Of a stretch of DNA of 64,000 bases, positions 1-8,434 are shown one piece after another. Within the stretch, counting starts at the first letter, position 1; each line of letters begins with the position of its first letter. A program made the translations under genes and the position numbers. The notes under the pieces are model-generated. The model was not told the origin of the DNA and did not search any database. It saw only the letters and a list, made by a program, of their open reading frames with translations. Source of the stretch: Caproicibacterium lactatifermentans (GTDB lineage: Bacteria > Bacillota > Clostridia > Oscillospirales > Acutalibacteraceae); contig NZ_CP046051.1 in assembly GCF_013315815.1 (NCBI RefSeq), forward strand, positions 806,001 to 870,000, given 5' to 3'.

Positions 1-780
1 TCGGCTTTTATCAACGTCGCGGTTGTTGGACTGGTATCAAACTATAATATTATTATATCAGCTGCAACAGGGTTTATAACCGTTGCTATGACAGGCATTG
101 TTTCAAGCTGCGGAAACTTAATTGCAACTGAGAACAAAGATAAACAGTTTGAAGTTTTTAACGTTTATGATTTCTGCGGATTTTGGTTATATAGTTTTGA
201 AACAATAGCACTGGTAATTCTGTTCCAACCGTTTATTACATTATGGATTGGTGCAGATAAAAAAATAGATAATATTTCATTGGCCCTTATTTTGTTCAAT
301 AATTATTTTGTTGGTCAAAGGGCTGCAGTATTTAATTTTAAATCTGCGGGCGGCCTTTTTGATCCTGATAAATATGCATCCATTATACAGGCAATACTTA
401 ATCTCATTATTAGTATTGTTTGCGTTATAAAAATGGGTCTCCCTGGTGTTTATGTAGGCACGATAGTGTCAGGCATAGTTATAACTATTTGGAAGCCAAT
501 CGTTCTGTATAAGTATCTTTTTCATAAAAGCTCCATTTCATATTTCATTAGGATGTTAAGAAATTTAGCGATTACTTTCGCAATGATATGTTTACTTGAA
601 CTTATTAAACACTTTGTTATGAGCACAGTAACAATTTTAAATTTCATATTAATGGCACTCATCACATTTATAGTTCCTAACGTAATTTATATTTTCATTT
701 TTCATCGAAACAGTGAGTGCAAAGTGCTTCTAAAGACAGTGAAATTCCTTAAAGGTAGGCTTAAATCTCATGACCACTAA
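1..780 (+). CDS. Polysaccharide flippase (Wzx/MATE-like), C-terminal part; 5' end outside window
   Basis: The frame is open from the first base, so the N-terminus lies outside the window and the first ATG at 88 is internal. About 259 codons remain. The product is very hydrophobic, with repeated membrane segments (stretches near ALVILFQPFITLWIG, SIVCVIKMGLPGVYVG and LAITFAMICLLELI) and a short basic tail. This pattern and the glycosyltransferase directly downstream fit the C-terminal half of a lipid-linked oligosaccharide flippase of the inner membrane. It overlaps the next gene by 11 nt, so the two are probably co-transcribed and coupled. The stretch is clearly AT-richer than the genes after 11 kb, as often seen in polysaccharide loci. 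The family is called from topology, a few motifs and context; other MATE/MVF exporters are possible. Confidence 0.75.
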   Translation, partial: SAFINVAVVGLVSNYNIIISAATGFITVAMTGIVSSCGNLIATENKDKQFEVFNVYDFCGFWLYSFETIALVILFQPFITLWIGADKKIDNISLALILFNNYFVGQRAAVFNFKSAGGLFDPDKYASIIQAILNLIISIVCVIKMGLPGVYVGTIVSGIVITIWKPIVLYKYLFHKSSISYFIRMLRNLAITFAMICLLELIKHFVMSTVTILNFILMALITFIVPNVIYIFIFHRNSECKVLLKTVKFLKGRLKSHDH

Positions 781-1780
781 TCCATTGGTAAGTATTATAA
801 CCCCTTGTTATAATGGTGAAAAATTCATTGGCCGTTTTTTGAATTCAGTATTGGCACAAACCTATCCCAATATAGAACTATTCGTAGTGGACGACGGATC
901 AACAGACAATACCAAAAATATAGTTTACAGCTACATAAAACAATTCCAGATGAAAGGAATGCAGCTCCATTATATTTATCAGAAGCATTCTGGACAAGCA
1001 GCTGCAATGAATAAAGCGCTTAATTTGTTTCATGGGGACTATCTTACATGGCTGGACTCTGACGATTATTTCAAATCAAATTCAATTATTCAGCGTGTCA
1101 AATTTTTAGAAAACAACTTACAATATGGATTTTGTATTTGTCCGGCAGAAAATGTGAATGAAAGAGATATTAGGAAAGTCGTTGATATAAGATATCGTAA
1201 AAAGCCAATAGGGCAAGACAACTTATTTATAGATTTACTAACAGAAACAAATGTCGTATTTGAGAGCGGTGGAGGCATGATGATTCGCAAAGATTCGTTT
1301 TGTAAAGTATGTCCTACCAGACAAATATACCCGTCTAGAGAAGGACAGAATTGGCAGCTAATGCTTCCTGTCGCTTATTACTACAAATGTGGATATGTAG
1401 AAGAACCCCTGTATGTGGTGGTGAACAGGGGAAATAGCCATTCACATATCTTTCGTACACCGGAACAGTGGTTTGAACGATATGAAGGCTTTAAAGATCT
1501 TCTTTTTCATGTTATAAAGGACATGAAAATTCCAGAAGAGAAAGAAATTTTAGATATGCTTGAAATTAAATATGCACATCGAGAAATAAGACTGGCACCG
1601 GAACTACCCGACTTGGCATTACTGAAAAATGCATATCAATGTTTGCTTAGCCACAAAGAATTAGGACCCAAGGATAATTTGGCATACTTTGTAGGAAGGC
1701 ATAAGGGACTGCGCTTCCCTTATGAAGCCGCAAAGCAGTGTTGGCATAAGATGAAGGAAAAGAAAAATGAAATTAATTAA
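770..1780 (+). CDS. Family 2 glycosyltransferase
   Basis: 336 residues. The N-terminal GT-A domain is plain: ITPCYNGEKFI near residues 10-20, VDDGSTDNT at 40-48 (nucleotide-sugar binding) and the metal-binding acidic cluster DSDD at 96-99. It should add a sugar from a nucleotide donor to a growing surface polysaccharide on the cytoplasmic face. The C-terminal third is not assignable beyond its association with such enzymes. The start overlaps the flippase by 11 nt and the stop overlaps the iron-sulfur protein by 14 nt, giving a tight operon. Donor and acceptor cannot be read from the sequence. Confidence 0.9.
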   Translation: MTTNPLVSIITPCYNGEKFIGRFLNSVLAQTYPNIELFVVDDGSTDNTKNIVYSYIKQFQMKGMQLHYIYQKHSGQAAAMNKALNLFHGDYLTWLDSDDYFKSNSIIQRVKFLENNLQYGFCICPAENVNERDIRKVVDIRYRKKPIGQDNLFIDLLTETNVVFESGGGMMIRKDSFCKVCPTRQIYPSREGQNWQLMLPVAYYYKCGYVEEPLYVVVNRGNSHSHIFRTPEQWFERYEGFKDLLFHVIKDMKIPEEKEILDMLEIKYAHREIRLAPELPDLALLKNAYQCLLSHKELGPKDNLAYFVGRHKGLRFPYEAAKQCWHKMKEKKNEIN

Positions 1781-2957
1781 ACAAAAGCAGAACTGTTCCG
1801 GCTGTAGTGCTTGTGCCAGTATTTGTCCGAACCATTGTATTACAATGAAAGAAGATAAAGAGGGATTTTTATATCCTTTTATTGATGATACACAGTGTAT
1901 CAACTGTGGCAAATGTAAAAGCCGCTGTCCTGTTTTTCAGCAGCGGAAAGTTCAGAGAAAACCGAAGGCTTTTGCAGCTTACAGCAAACATGATTCTGTA
2001 CGCGAGGCGAGTTCCTCTGGAGGGTTGTTTACAGAACTTGCGCAGCAGGTTCTTCAAAGCGGCGGGGCAGTCTTCGGGGCCAGCTTTGATGATTGCTTTC
2101 ATGTGGTACATACCTATGTGCAAAATACACAGGACCTTAACAAATTGCGGGGTTCGAAGTATGTTCAGAGCAGTATAGGGGATGCCTATGCAGAAACAGA
2201 GGCACTTTTAAAAGAAGGGCGAAAAGTATATTTTAGTGGAACACCTTGTCAAATAAGTGGGCTTAAAACTTATTTAGAAAAAGATTATGAAAATTTAGTT
2301 TGTCAGGATTTAATTTGTCATGGAACACCGTCACCGAAAGTTTGGCGTAACTATGTGCGATTTCGCGAAGATACTGCACAGAGTTCTGCGCATAAAATTT
2401 CCTTTAGAAACAAAACACAAGGTTGGCAAAAATTTTCACTGTTGTTTCAATTTATCAATGGCACTGAATATCGCCAGACCTTAGACTGCGACAGTTACCT
2501 TCATTTGTTTTTATCAAATGTCTGCTTGCGTCCTTCCTGCAGTAACTGTGCTTTTAAAGGGTTAGACCGGCAAAGTGATATTACATTGGCGGATTTTTGG
2601 GGAGTTAACCAGATGATGCCCTCTATGTTTGATGACAAAGGTACGTCCTTGGTGATTGTCAACACAGACAAAGGGAAAAAATTGTTCGACAGCATTTCCG
2701 ATTCCGTTATTGTAAAGCCTGTGGATTTCAATCAAGCAATTCAATATAATCCGGCAATCGGCCAGTCAGTGGAAGCAAGCCCCAAACGGGAATCCTTTTT
2801 TACCGATTTAGAAAAAGAGCCATTTGAAGAAGTGCTTAAAAAATATGGGTCTGATTCCTTCTCTACTAAAATAAAAAGGAAAACGAAGGGTGCAATTAAA
2901 CAGACTTTGTCCTCCCTTGGAATGCTCGATAAAGTGAAACAATGGGTGCACCGATAG
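1767..2957 (+). CDS. Coenzyme F420 hydrogenase/dehydrogenase beta-subunit-like iron-sulfur protein
   Basis: 396 residues. Two 4Fe-4S ferredoxin motifs open the protein: cysteines 10, 13, 16, 20 and cysteines 44, 47, 50, 54. They are followed by the FrhB/FdhB-type N-terminal domain (SSGGLFTELAQ, then GTPCQISGL) and C-terminal domain (CHGTPSPKVWRNY, later DITLADFWGV). Relatives of this kind are common in polysaccharide clusters of bacteria that lack F420, where they are thought to be flavin-linked redox proteins acting on sugar or pyruvyl intermediates; the actual reaction is unknown. It is the last gene of the AT-rich operon, overlapping the glycosyltransferase by 14 nt. Family call is firm, function is not. 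Confidence 0.85.
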   Translation: MKLIKQKQNCSGCSACASICPNHCITMKEDKEGFLYPFIDDTQCINCGKCKSRCPVFQQRKVQRKPKAFAAYSKHDSVREASSSGGLFTELAQQVLQSGGAVFGASFDDCFHVVHTYVQNTQDLNKLRGSKYVQSSIGDAYAETEALLKEGRKVYFSGTPCQISGLKTYLEKDYENLVCQDLICHGTPSPKVWRNYVRFREDTAQSSAHKISFRNKTQGWQKFSLLFQFINGTEYRQTLDCDSYLHLFLSNVCLRPSCSNCAFKGLDRQSDITLADFWGVNQMMPSMFDDKGTSLVIVNTDKGKKLFDSISDSVIVKPVDFNQAIQYNPAIGQSVEASPKRESFFTDLEKEPFEEVLKKYGSDSFSTKIKRKTKGAIKQTLSSLGMLDKVKQWVHR

Positions 2958-2976
2958 TGCAGTCGATAAATTTTAT

Positions 2977-3222
2977 TCACGATGGCGTACATTTAGTTTC
3001 CCGCGCTTGTTTCACGATTTCTAAAAACCGTTGCGCGGCAGTGAAGCGATAGGCGTCATGGCGGTCTACGGCACAAATTTCGCTTTGCAGTTCCGTTTGA
3101 TGCAGAACGTTTGCCTTCGGCTAACGCTTCCTGTTACCGAGCGCATAGCGGACGTTCAACGCCAAGTTATCGCCCTTGCCGGGCACACTAGCAAAAAGGG
3201 CTTACAGAAATAACTGTAAGCC
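2977..3222 (-). pseudogene. Possible coding remnant, one in-frame amber
   Basis: On the minus strand a frame runs from about 3222 to a TGA at 2977-2979, broken only by a TAG at 3121-3123. The peptides on either side look protein-like (SVPGKGDNLALNVRYALGN before the stop; VDRHDAYRFTAAQRFLEIV after it). It lies at the integrase-side edge of the decayed element and could be the tail of an element gene. I do not recognise the family. The plus strand is also open for 60 codons here, so this may be chance. Confidence 0.3.
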
Positions 3223-3229
3223 CTTTTTT
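3193..3229. terminator. Bidirectional intrinsic terminator
   Basis: A perfect 15-bp stem (left arm 3193-3207, AAATAA loop, right arm 3214-3228) is followed by a T-run on the plus strand. The left arm starts with five A, giving a U-run on the minus strand too. It would end the decayed integrase transcript from the right, and any read-through from the polysaccharide operon on the left. Confidence 0.85.
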
Positions 3230-3236
3230 ACATAGC

Positions 3237-4113
3237 TTATTTCTGGTCCAGCATATCCGTTTGCTCCTGCAGAAATTCAATATCAGGGGAACAGTAGCGC
3301 TGCATGGTAAAGGCAACGTTCGTATGGCCGAGAATTTTAGACAGCGCTTTTACATTCATGCCATCTTCCAAAGCTCGCGTAGCGAACGTATGTCTGTAAA
3401 CATGAGTCGTTAAAAAATTAATGCCAGTTTCTCTGCGCAAACGCATATACAATTCTGCAGTACAGATGCTGTAATAGGAGTTCCATACCGCTCCTAGTGA
3501 AAAATAGCATTATCACGGCTGTGTTTTTGGGTTGCATTAAAATAATTTGCAAAGCCTCATTCCGCAATGGAATGAATCGAACACCAGAGGGGGTTTTACT
3601 TTTACGGACGAAAATCATCCTCCTTTTTTCGTTAAAATCTTGCCACTTCAGATTGCACAACTCAGCTGACCGTAATCCAGTTCGCAGAAAGAAGATAGCC
3701 AGATAGCCCATATAAACGTGCTGAGCAGCCTCTTCTACCGCTTCCTGCTCTGCACGTGTCAACGCGCGAACGTGCTTTTGTGAAGCGCGATCCGGGATGC
3801 GCATCTTCCCAATTCGATTTACATGCATGGAAGGGATTTGACTGGCAGCTTCAAAGGACTGATGAAAAATGACACGCATTTCATTTAACGTGGATTTTGA
3901 GTATTTATCCGCAAGGCTGTTAATGATTCGCTGTGCATGAAAACTGTTCATTTGGCTTACCGGAACATTCTCTAACTCCGGGAAAGATCGTTCCAATATA
4001 TTTGTTACGATCCGGTAAGATATATACGTTTTGTGTGCTAAATTTGGCTGTACGTGTGTATCAAGCCATTTGTTCAGCCACGCTGTTACGGTAAGATTCT
4101 TTTGAGATTTCAT
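3237..4113 (-). pseudogene. Tyrosine recombinase/integrase, frameshifted
   Basis: The gene is split into two frames. The upstream part (3418-4113) holds an N-terminal SAM-like core-binding region and the first catalytic arginine (FLRTGLRSAELCNLKW, near residue 165). The downstream part, which stays in the second frame from about 3500 and reaches 3237, holds the HTFATR box and the nucleophile region MQRYCSP. Reading the second frame upstream gives a sensible join (SYYSICTAELYMRLRR). The two frames must meet close to an A5 run at 3500-3504, because the second frame hits stops just before it. A one-base indel there would restore an integrase of about 290 residues. Such enzymes excise and integrate Tn916-like or related elements. 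As written it is inactive; a sequencing error in the homopolymer cannot be excluded. Confidence 0.85.
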
Positions 4114-4204
4114 TAATTTGTTGTAAAATTAACAATAATGAAATAAAGAATGCTCTGTCAAATTTACAGCATATTTGCAAATATTTCGGGTCCATCCTTT
4201 TAAC

Positions 4205-5044
4205 TTAATCTTTATTTTTAGAAGTTCTTTTTCTATTTGAGGTCATGTTCTTTAGGGTAGGTGTTCCTGGGGTGACAACCGTGATATGGCCCCCCGTGAC
4301 AAATAGAGATGAAATGGGGGTGCAGCACAAAGATTGGTTTAACAAACACGCAAACAGGAGCTTTATGGAAGCCAGGCGGAAACGCTGGGAATAGTGGACG
4401 ACTGTGTATAGATTACAGGCTGTACCATCGTTTCCCGCGAATTCTTTGCGAGTCTGTGCCTGAACGCACAACAGGCCCTGATTAGCTAAACACTTAATGC
4501 AGCGATATACGGTAATAGTGCTGCAGTTGCAGGCAGTGGCAATTGCTTTTTTAGACAGATAGCAGCTTCCTTGTTTCCCCGCACGTAGAGTTATATAATT
4601 GTACACTTTCAATTCGTTGCCTGTGAGAGTGGAGAAATTAGCAGTTTTAGCTGCGTACAGCCTAACGGGCTTTGTACGGCCATTAGAGAGACTTTTATTA
4701 TTTACCATATTCACACCATGATTATTGATATAATCGCATGGCAGAGCCTCTTGTGGCTCATCTATGACAGTATATAGATTCTCCTTTTGCCTGATGGCAT
4801 TGTCCCCAGCAAAACGTGCGAACTGAAAAGTACGCTTCAGCAGATCGGCGGCGCAAAGGTTATTTATGGATCGTACAACGCTGCGTACACTGATACCGCA
4901 CTTTGCCGCAATGGTTTTGCGTTTAGGGAAGCAGGTGCGTGTCTTGTAATCCGCACATTGCTGCAAATAAGACAATACTTTATAAGCTGTGCTGCTGATG
5001 GGGACCTGATAGGCGGCGGTGGAAGCTATATAATAGTTTTGCAT
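4205..5044 (-). CDS. Double winged-helix replication-initiator-like protein of a mobile element
   Basis: 279 residues with two similar helix-turn-helix units. The first (about 15-75) contains TAYKVLSYLQQCADY and RKTIAAKCGISVRSVVRSIN; the second (about 140-205) contains TGNELKVYNYITLRAG and KKAIATACNCSTITVYRCI. The repeated pattern, a helix-rich start followed by an HTH_36-type wing, is typical of proteins found beside integrase and topoisomerase genes in integrative elements and plasmids, where they are taken to start replication or control transfer. The last 50 residues are unusual in composition and may be a degraded tail. It sits between the broken integrase and the truncated topB in the same orientation. 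The role is inferred from family and neighbours. Confidence 0.6.
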   Translation of the reverse strand: MQNYYIASTAAYQVPISSTAYKVLSYLQQCADYKTRTCFPKRKTIAAKCGISVRSVVRSINNLCAADLLKRTFQFARFAGDNAIRQKENLYTVIDEPQEALPCDYINNHGVNMVNNKSLSNGRTKPVRLYAAKTANFSTLTGNELKVYNYITLRAGKQGSCYLSKKAIATACNCSTITVYRCIKCLANQGLLCVQAQTRKEFAGNDGTACNLYTVVHYSQRFRLASIKLLFACLLNQSLCCTPISSLFVTGGHITVVTPGTPTLKNMTSNRKRTSKNKD

Positions 5045-5090
5045 GATTATTCCTCCATGAGTTTTATAAAATAATATTGATAAATAAAGG

Positions 5091-5138
5091 AATACCGCCC
5101 ATACTGAAATTGTTTAAGGATTCAGTATGGGCGGTATT
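5091..5138. repeat. Perfect 18-bp inverted repeat
   Basis: Left arm AATACCGCCCATACTGAA (5091-5108), 12-nt loop, right arm TTCAGTATGGGCGGTATT (5121-5138). It lies just upstream of the winged-helix gene and downstream of the truncated topB. No T-run follows on the plus strand, and on the minus strand only a weak AT-rich stretch. It could be a terminator for topB, an operator or replication-origin site for the neighbouring winged-helix protein, or an element end. Confidence 0.7.
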
Positions 5139-5152
5139 TCCGTTCAGTGAAC

Positions 5153-5191
5153 AGCAAAAAGGTGGAGGTTTTTTCCCTTCGCCTTTTTGCT
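5153..5191 (-). terminator. Hairpin downstream of truncated topB
   Basis: Arms AGCAAAAAGG (5153-5162) and CCTTTTTGCT (5182-5191) with a pairing-rich interior lie 23 nt after the topB stop on the minus strand. This is a plausible intrinsic terminator, though the U-rich part falls inside the stem. Confidence 0.45.
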
Positions 5192-5213
5192 ATAAAAATT
5201 CAAGTCCGCTTTT

Positions 5214-7091
5214 TCATTTTTGTTTTCTTCCTCCTTCATCCTTCCTTTTCTGAGGGAACTCCAATGAAAAGTCCGGCCGATTGTCTTTTATTTTCATAAC
5301 GAAGTAGGCGTCATATTTCCGGCCGGTTTTTCCTGTTAGATTCTTTTCCAAATAACGATGATGTGGTCCCAGCAGTGCTTTTGCCGCAGAGGGCGTTACC
5401 CTCTTGCCAAAGTGCTTGAAAAATCCGTTGTCTTTCCAGATAGCAAATTTGCAGCCTTGCTTGTAACCGGAGCAGCCAAAAGCTTTTTGATTTTCATAGA
5501 CCGGCTTTCCGCAGAGAGGGCATTTTCCGATTTCCTTTTTATCATCTGCATGGTCAACATGGGCAGTGGAATAATCATCTTTCAGATGGCTGCGAATAGA
5601 CGAAAGCACAGAATTTGTCATATCAGAGATTTTTGCGTTGCCAGATTTAATATCTTCCTGAATTGTCCACCAGAGAGCTGTCAGGTCTGGCTTTTTAATG
5701 TCGTCCGGCAGTAGGTCATAGAGCTGGCGTCCGTACTGCGTAGATACCAAATGCTTGCCGTCATCTTGTGCATACCCGCGTTTTATCAGCGTTTCGATAA
5801 TTTTATCGCGTGTCGCTGGTGTACCGATAGAGCCATTTTCGCCCTTTTTGTCTTTATCCTTCGCCTGCAGCGCGGCCTTTGCCTGCGGATCGGTCACATA
5901 CTTTGCTACCTGTGTCATATCTGTAATCAGGGTCGCTTGGGTGTACCGCTTCGGCGGTGCAGTGTATTTTTCTGCTATTCGATAATTTTCCAGCTTCACG
6001 GAATAACCGCCAGTTGGTATGCCACTCAAGGCTGTCTCTTTAAATGACTTTGCCGGATAAAAGGCTGCAAATCCTTTATCCAGAACGTGAACGGAATTGG
6101 CCTGGAAGGTTCCTTTGCCCGGAACAGAAACGGCGGCCTTTGTTTCCTCCGGCGCGATAGGAGGTAAAAACTGTATGAGATACCGTTTTGCAATTTCCGT
6201 GTAAACTGCTTTCTGGTCATCGGATAGGGAAGAAAGATCAAACTTGGCGGCGGTTGGAATAATAGCATGATGTGCTGTCACGTTTGCATCGTTAAAGCAT
6301 TTTGACCGAATACCATAATTGAGCGGCAGCTGCAGACCAAGGCGTTCCATAACACCCGGCAGTACCTGCGGCGCCGCAGCGTGCTGTTCAGCGTTTAGAT
6401 ATTGACAGTCTGATCGGTTGTATGTAATTGCCTTGTATTTGTCGCGCAGTTCCTGTGTGATTTCCAGCGTGCGTGAAACCGGGAGATTATATTTTTCGTT
6501 CATATGTGCCTGCAATTTTACAAGGTTAAAGGGCAGGGGAGGAGCTTCTGTTTTCTGCAATTTTACAACAGTGGCAGAAGCGGGAACCGCTACATGGGCA
6601 GAAATATCTGAAAGAAAGGACTGGTCCGTTATATGTCCGGCATTGTCCAAATAGGGTTTATCTGGCTTAAAGGCAAAACTTACGCTCCTTTCGTCCAGAG
6701 AAGCATCTGCGGTCAATTCAAAGTATTCCTGCTTTATGTGATTTTCAATCTGCTGGTCGCGGTTGACAACGAGTCCCAAAGTAGGAGTCTGCACCCGGCC
6801 AACAGAAAGCCCTTTCACGCCGAGTGTAAGGCCGAAAAAGCGGCTGTAGTTAATTCCAAAGATGTAGTCGCAAATCGCCCGTGCGCGGGCAGCACGGCCG
6901 ATAGAAACGAACCTATCGTTTTGCTGTAAATTCTTGAAAGCTTTTTGAATTTCAGATGGTGTGTTGTCGTTTATCAGCACATGCTCTACCGGCTTCGTAT
7001 TTCGTAAAATGAAGTTCAAGGCATGGGAAGTTCGCAATTTGAAGGGAGAATCCCAATGAATTAAAAAGGATACTGTAAATCTCACAAACAA
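5214..7091 (-). pseudogene. topB: DNA topoisomerase III (TopB), N-terminal Toprim domain lost
   Basis: 625 residues in the present frame. Type IA topoisomerase landmarks are clear: VGRVQTPTLGLVV near 97-109, the active-site tyrosine in AITYNRSDCQYL (Tyr224), GTPATRDKIIETL in the C-terminal half, and a C-terminal zinc finger (CPLCGKP, then CSGYKQGC). A complete TopB begins with a Toprim domain of about 140 residues carrying the metal-binding acidic residues. It is absent here: the first 30 residues do not resemble a topoisomerase, and family similarity starts at about residue 31. The enzyme cannot be active without that domain. Element-borne TopB normally assists conjugative transfer or replication, so this marks the right-hand side of a collapsed element. 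The body is well preserved, so the truncation may be recent. Confidence 0.85.
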
Positions 7092-7093
7092 AT

Positions 7094-7114
7094 ATCTGTT
7101 CGGTTAAAAACCGA
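7094..7114. terminator. Short hairpin between the element remnant and the anti-sigma gene
   Basis: CTGTTCGGTT (7094-7103) pairs with AACCGAACAG (7105-7114). It lies 23 nt downstream of the anti-sigma stop on the minus strand, so it may end the sigma/anti-sigma transcript. There is no good U-run. Confidence 0.4.
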
Positions 7115-7136
7115 ACAGCTTCGTTTTAAGCTCATT

Positions 7137-7562
7137 TTATTTTTGCTTTTTTAAAAATATAAAGTTGAAAACTATGGAAATCATAAACACTAAAACGAAT
7201 AGATAACCGATTGGTAAAAGTGCAAACGGTTCAGCCAATCTCCCACCCGGCAAAACCTCCGCGCCGATAATATGGTAGGAAATAAAGCAAATCATTGCCG
7301 CCAAAGCTGAAACAAGCATAGAACCTCTTGCGAATGAAACTCTCTTATCCTTTTTCCATGCCGCGGAAATTCGTTTCATGACGTTTACATCTTCCTCTGA
7401 CGCCGATGGCTTTTCTAAGCTCATCTTCAGTTTTTGCAATTCATCCGCGCACTGCGGGCATTGGTTTAAATGTTCCTCAACCAATGAACAGCTTTCTTTG
7501 CTGCAGACCTTATCATAATAGAGTGGCAGCAAATCTTTAATAACTTCACATGGAATTTTCAT
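7137..7562 (-). CDS. Membrane-anchored zinc-finger anti-sigma factor
   Basis: 141 residues. The N-terminus has the HxxxCxxC zinc motif of ZAS-type anti-sigma factors (His31, Cys35, Cys38 in HLNQCPQC). A linker and two hydrophobic segments follow (about 80-97 and 113-135), ending in a short lysine-rich tail. It should hold the partner sigma factor at the membrane until a signal arrives. The start overlaps the stop of the sigma gene by 4 nt (ATGA), so the two are translationally coupled. Unlike many relatives, the extracytoplasmic loop is only about 15 residues, so sensing may occur within the membrane. Confidence 0.85.
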   Translation of the reverse strand: MKIPCEVIKDLLPLYYDKVCSKESCSLVEEHLNQCPQCADELQKLKMSLEKPSASEEDVNVMKRISAAWKKDKRVSFARGSMLVSALAAMICFISYHIIGAEVLPGGRLAEPFALLPIGYLFVLVFMISIVFNFIFLKKQK

Positions 7563-8035
7563 AACAATGCCTCCTTTAATTTTGCTCGCGCGCGATGATA
7601 AGTGACTCTTGCCCAGCTTTCCGTTTTTCCAAACAACTCGGCAATCTTACGAAATGACAGAGCCCCAAAAAAGCGGAGCATAAACACCTCTTTATATGGT
7701 TCCTCTAAACCATGGATGAGTTTGTGGATTTCATAAACATTTCCATCCGCGATTATTTTTTGTTCGAAATCATCGCCTGGGATATTAACCACATTATCAA
7801 TATCTTCAAGCAGGTAGGGCTGCTTTTTTAAATATGAAAAATATGTGTTTTTCGCGATTTGGCAGAGCCAGACACTGATTTTACAATCTCCTTTAAAGGC
7901 ATCGATTTTTTTCAGCGCCTTAAAAAACGTTTCTTGCGTGATATCCTCCGCGATGCTTTTATTTTTTGAAAGAACTAACGAATATCTGTATACATCCTTA
8001 AAATAGTTGGAGTATATTTCTTCAAATTCAGTCAC
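7559..8035 (-). CDS. ECF-family RNA polymerase sigma factor
   Basis: 158 residues, the usual ECF size. Region 2 is visible in the first 75 residues (EIYSNYFKDVYRYSLVLS, then EDITQETFFKALKKI, the core and -10 contact). Region 4 is in the last 55 (YKEVFMLRFFGALSFRKIA with helix-turn-helix LFGKTESWARVTYHRARAK). It redirects RNA polymerase to a small regulon when released by the anti-sigma factor encoded just downstream. The regulon and signal are not visible; the adjacent ABC genes are decayed but may once have been targets. Both genes look intact amid damaged neighbours. Confidence 0.9.
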   Translation of the reverse strand: MTEFEEIYSNYFKDVYRYSLVLSKNKSIAEDITQETFFKALKKIDAFKGDCKISVWLCQIAKNTYFSYLKKQPYLLEDIDNVVNIPGDDFEQKIIADGNVYEIHKLIHGLEEPYKEVFMLRFFGALSFRKIAELFGKTESWARVTYHRARAKLKEALL

Positions 8036-8344
8036 ATTTTCACCGCCTTTCCTATATAAGACCGTTGAGTTCGTATTTCGTTACAACATTACACAAATTT
8101 TTATTGGCTGATTGTAAAATGAAGCTGCGCCGCCGCACGCCGGAACGTAAAGGCAGCCGCGGACGAAAGACCGGATATTCGATGAAACGCGGGCAGGCAG
8201 TATATGAAGTGAACAGAAGCCATTGCCATAAATCGCATAAAATAGACAGCTGCCCAAAATTTATTAAAAGCTGGAACAGACATTCAAACCAGATGATGGT
8301 GTGTACCAAAATGCTTTACTTTGAACCAACGATTTTTTACTTTT
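8036..8344. other. 309-nt stretch with no supported gene
   Basis: This is the upstream region of the sigma gene. Frames of up to about 85-110 codons exist on both strands, but they have no ribosome site and no recognisable domain. It is probably promoter plus decayed sequence. Confidence 0.4.
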
Positions 8345-8434
8345 TCATTTATCCAATTTTTTCATGGTGTCCGGGAATATTTCATAGGGAATAGTTGCCC
8401 TTCCGAGAAAAATCAACGCAAAATAAATCAGGTA
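8345..8434 (-). pseudogene. C-terminal scrap of an ABC-2 type permease
   Basis: About 29 codons in a frame ending with TGA at 8345-8347 read YLIYFALIFLGRATIPYEIF and then PDTMKKLDK. This is typical of the segment around the last membrane helices of drug or peptide ABC-2 permeases. It is fused out of frame to the tail of the ATPase remnant, indicating that the rest of the permease was deleted. Confidence 0.6.

Noticed and set aside
7092-7136. Right attachment site of the element relic
   Set aside because: No direct repeat shared with the integrase-side edge (2958-3240) could be seen by eye.
8065-8394. Open frame of about 109 codons on the plus strand upstream of the sigma gene
   Set aside because: No ribosome site, odd composition and overlap with the permease scrap on the other strand. 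No domain seen.
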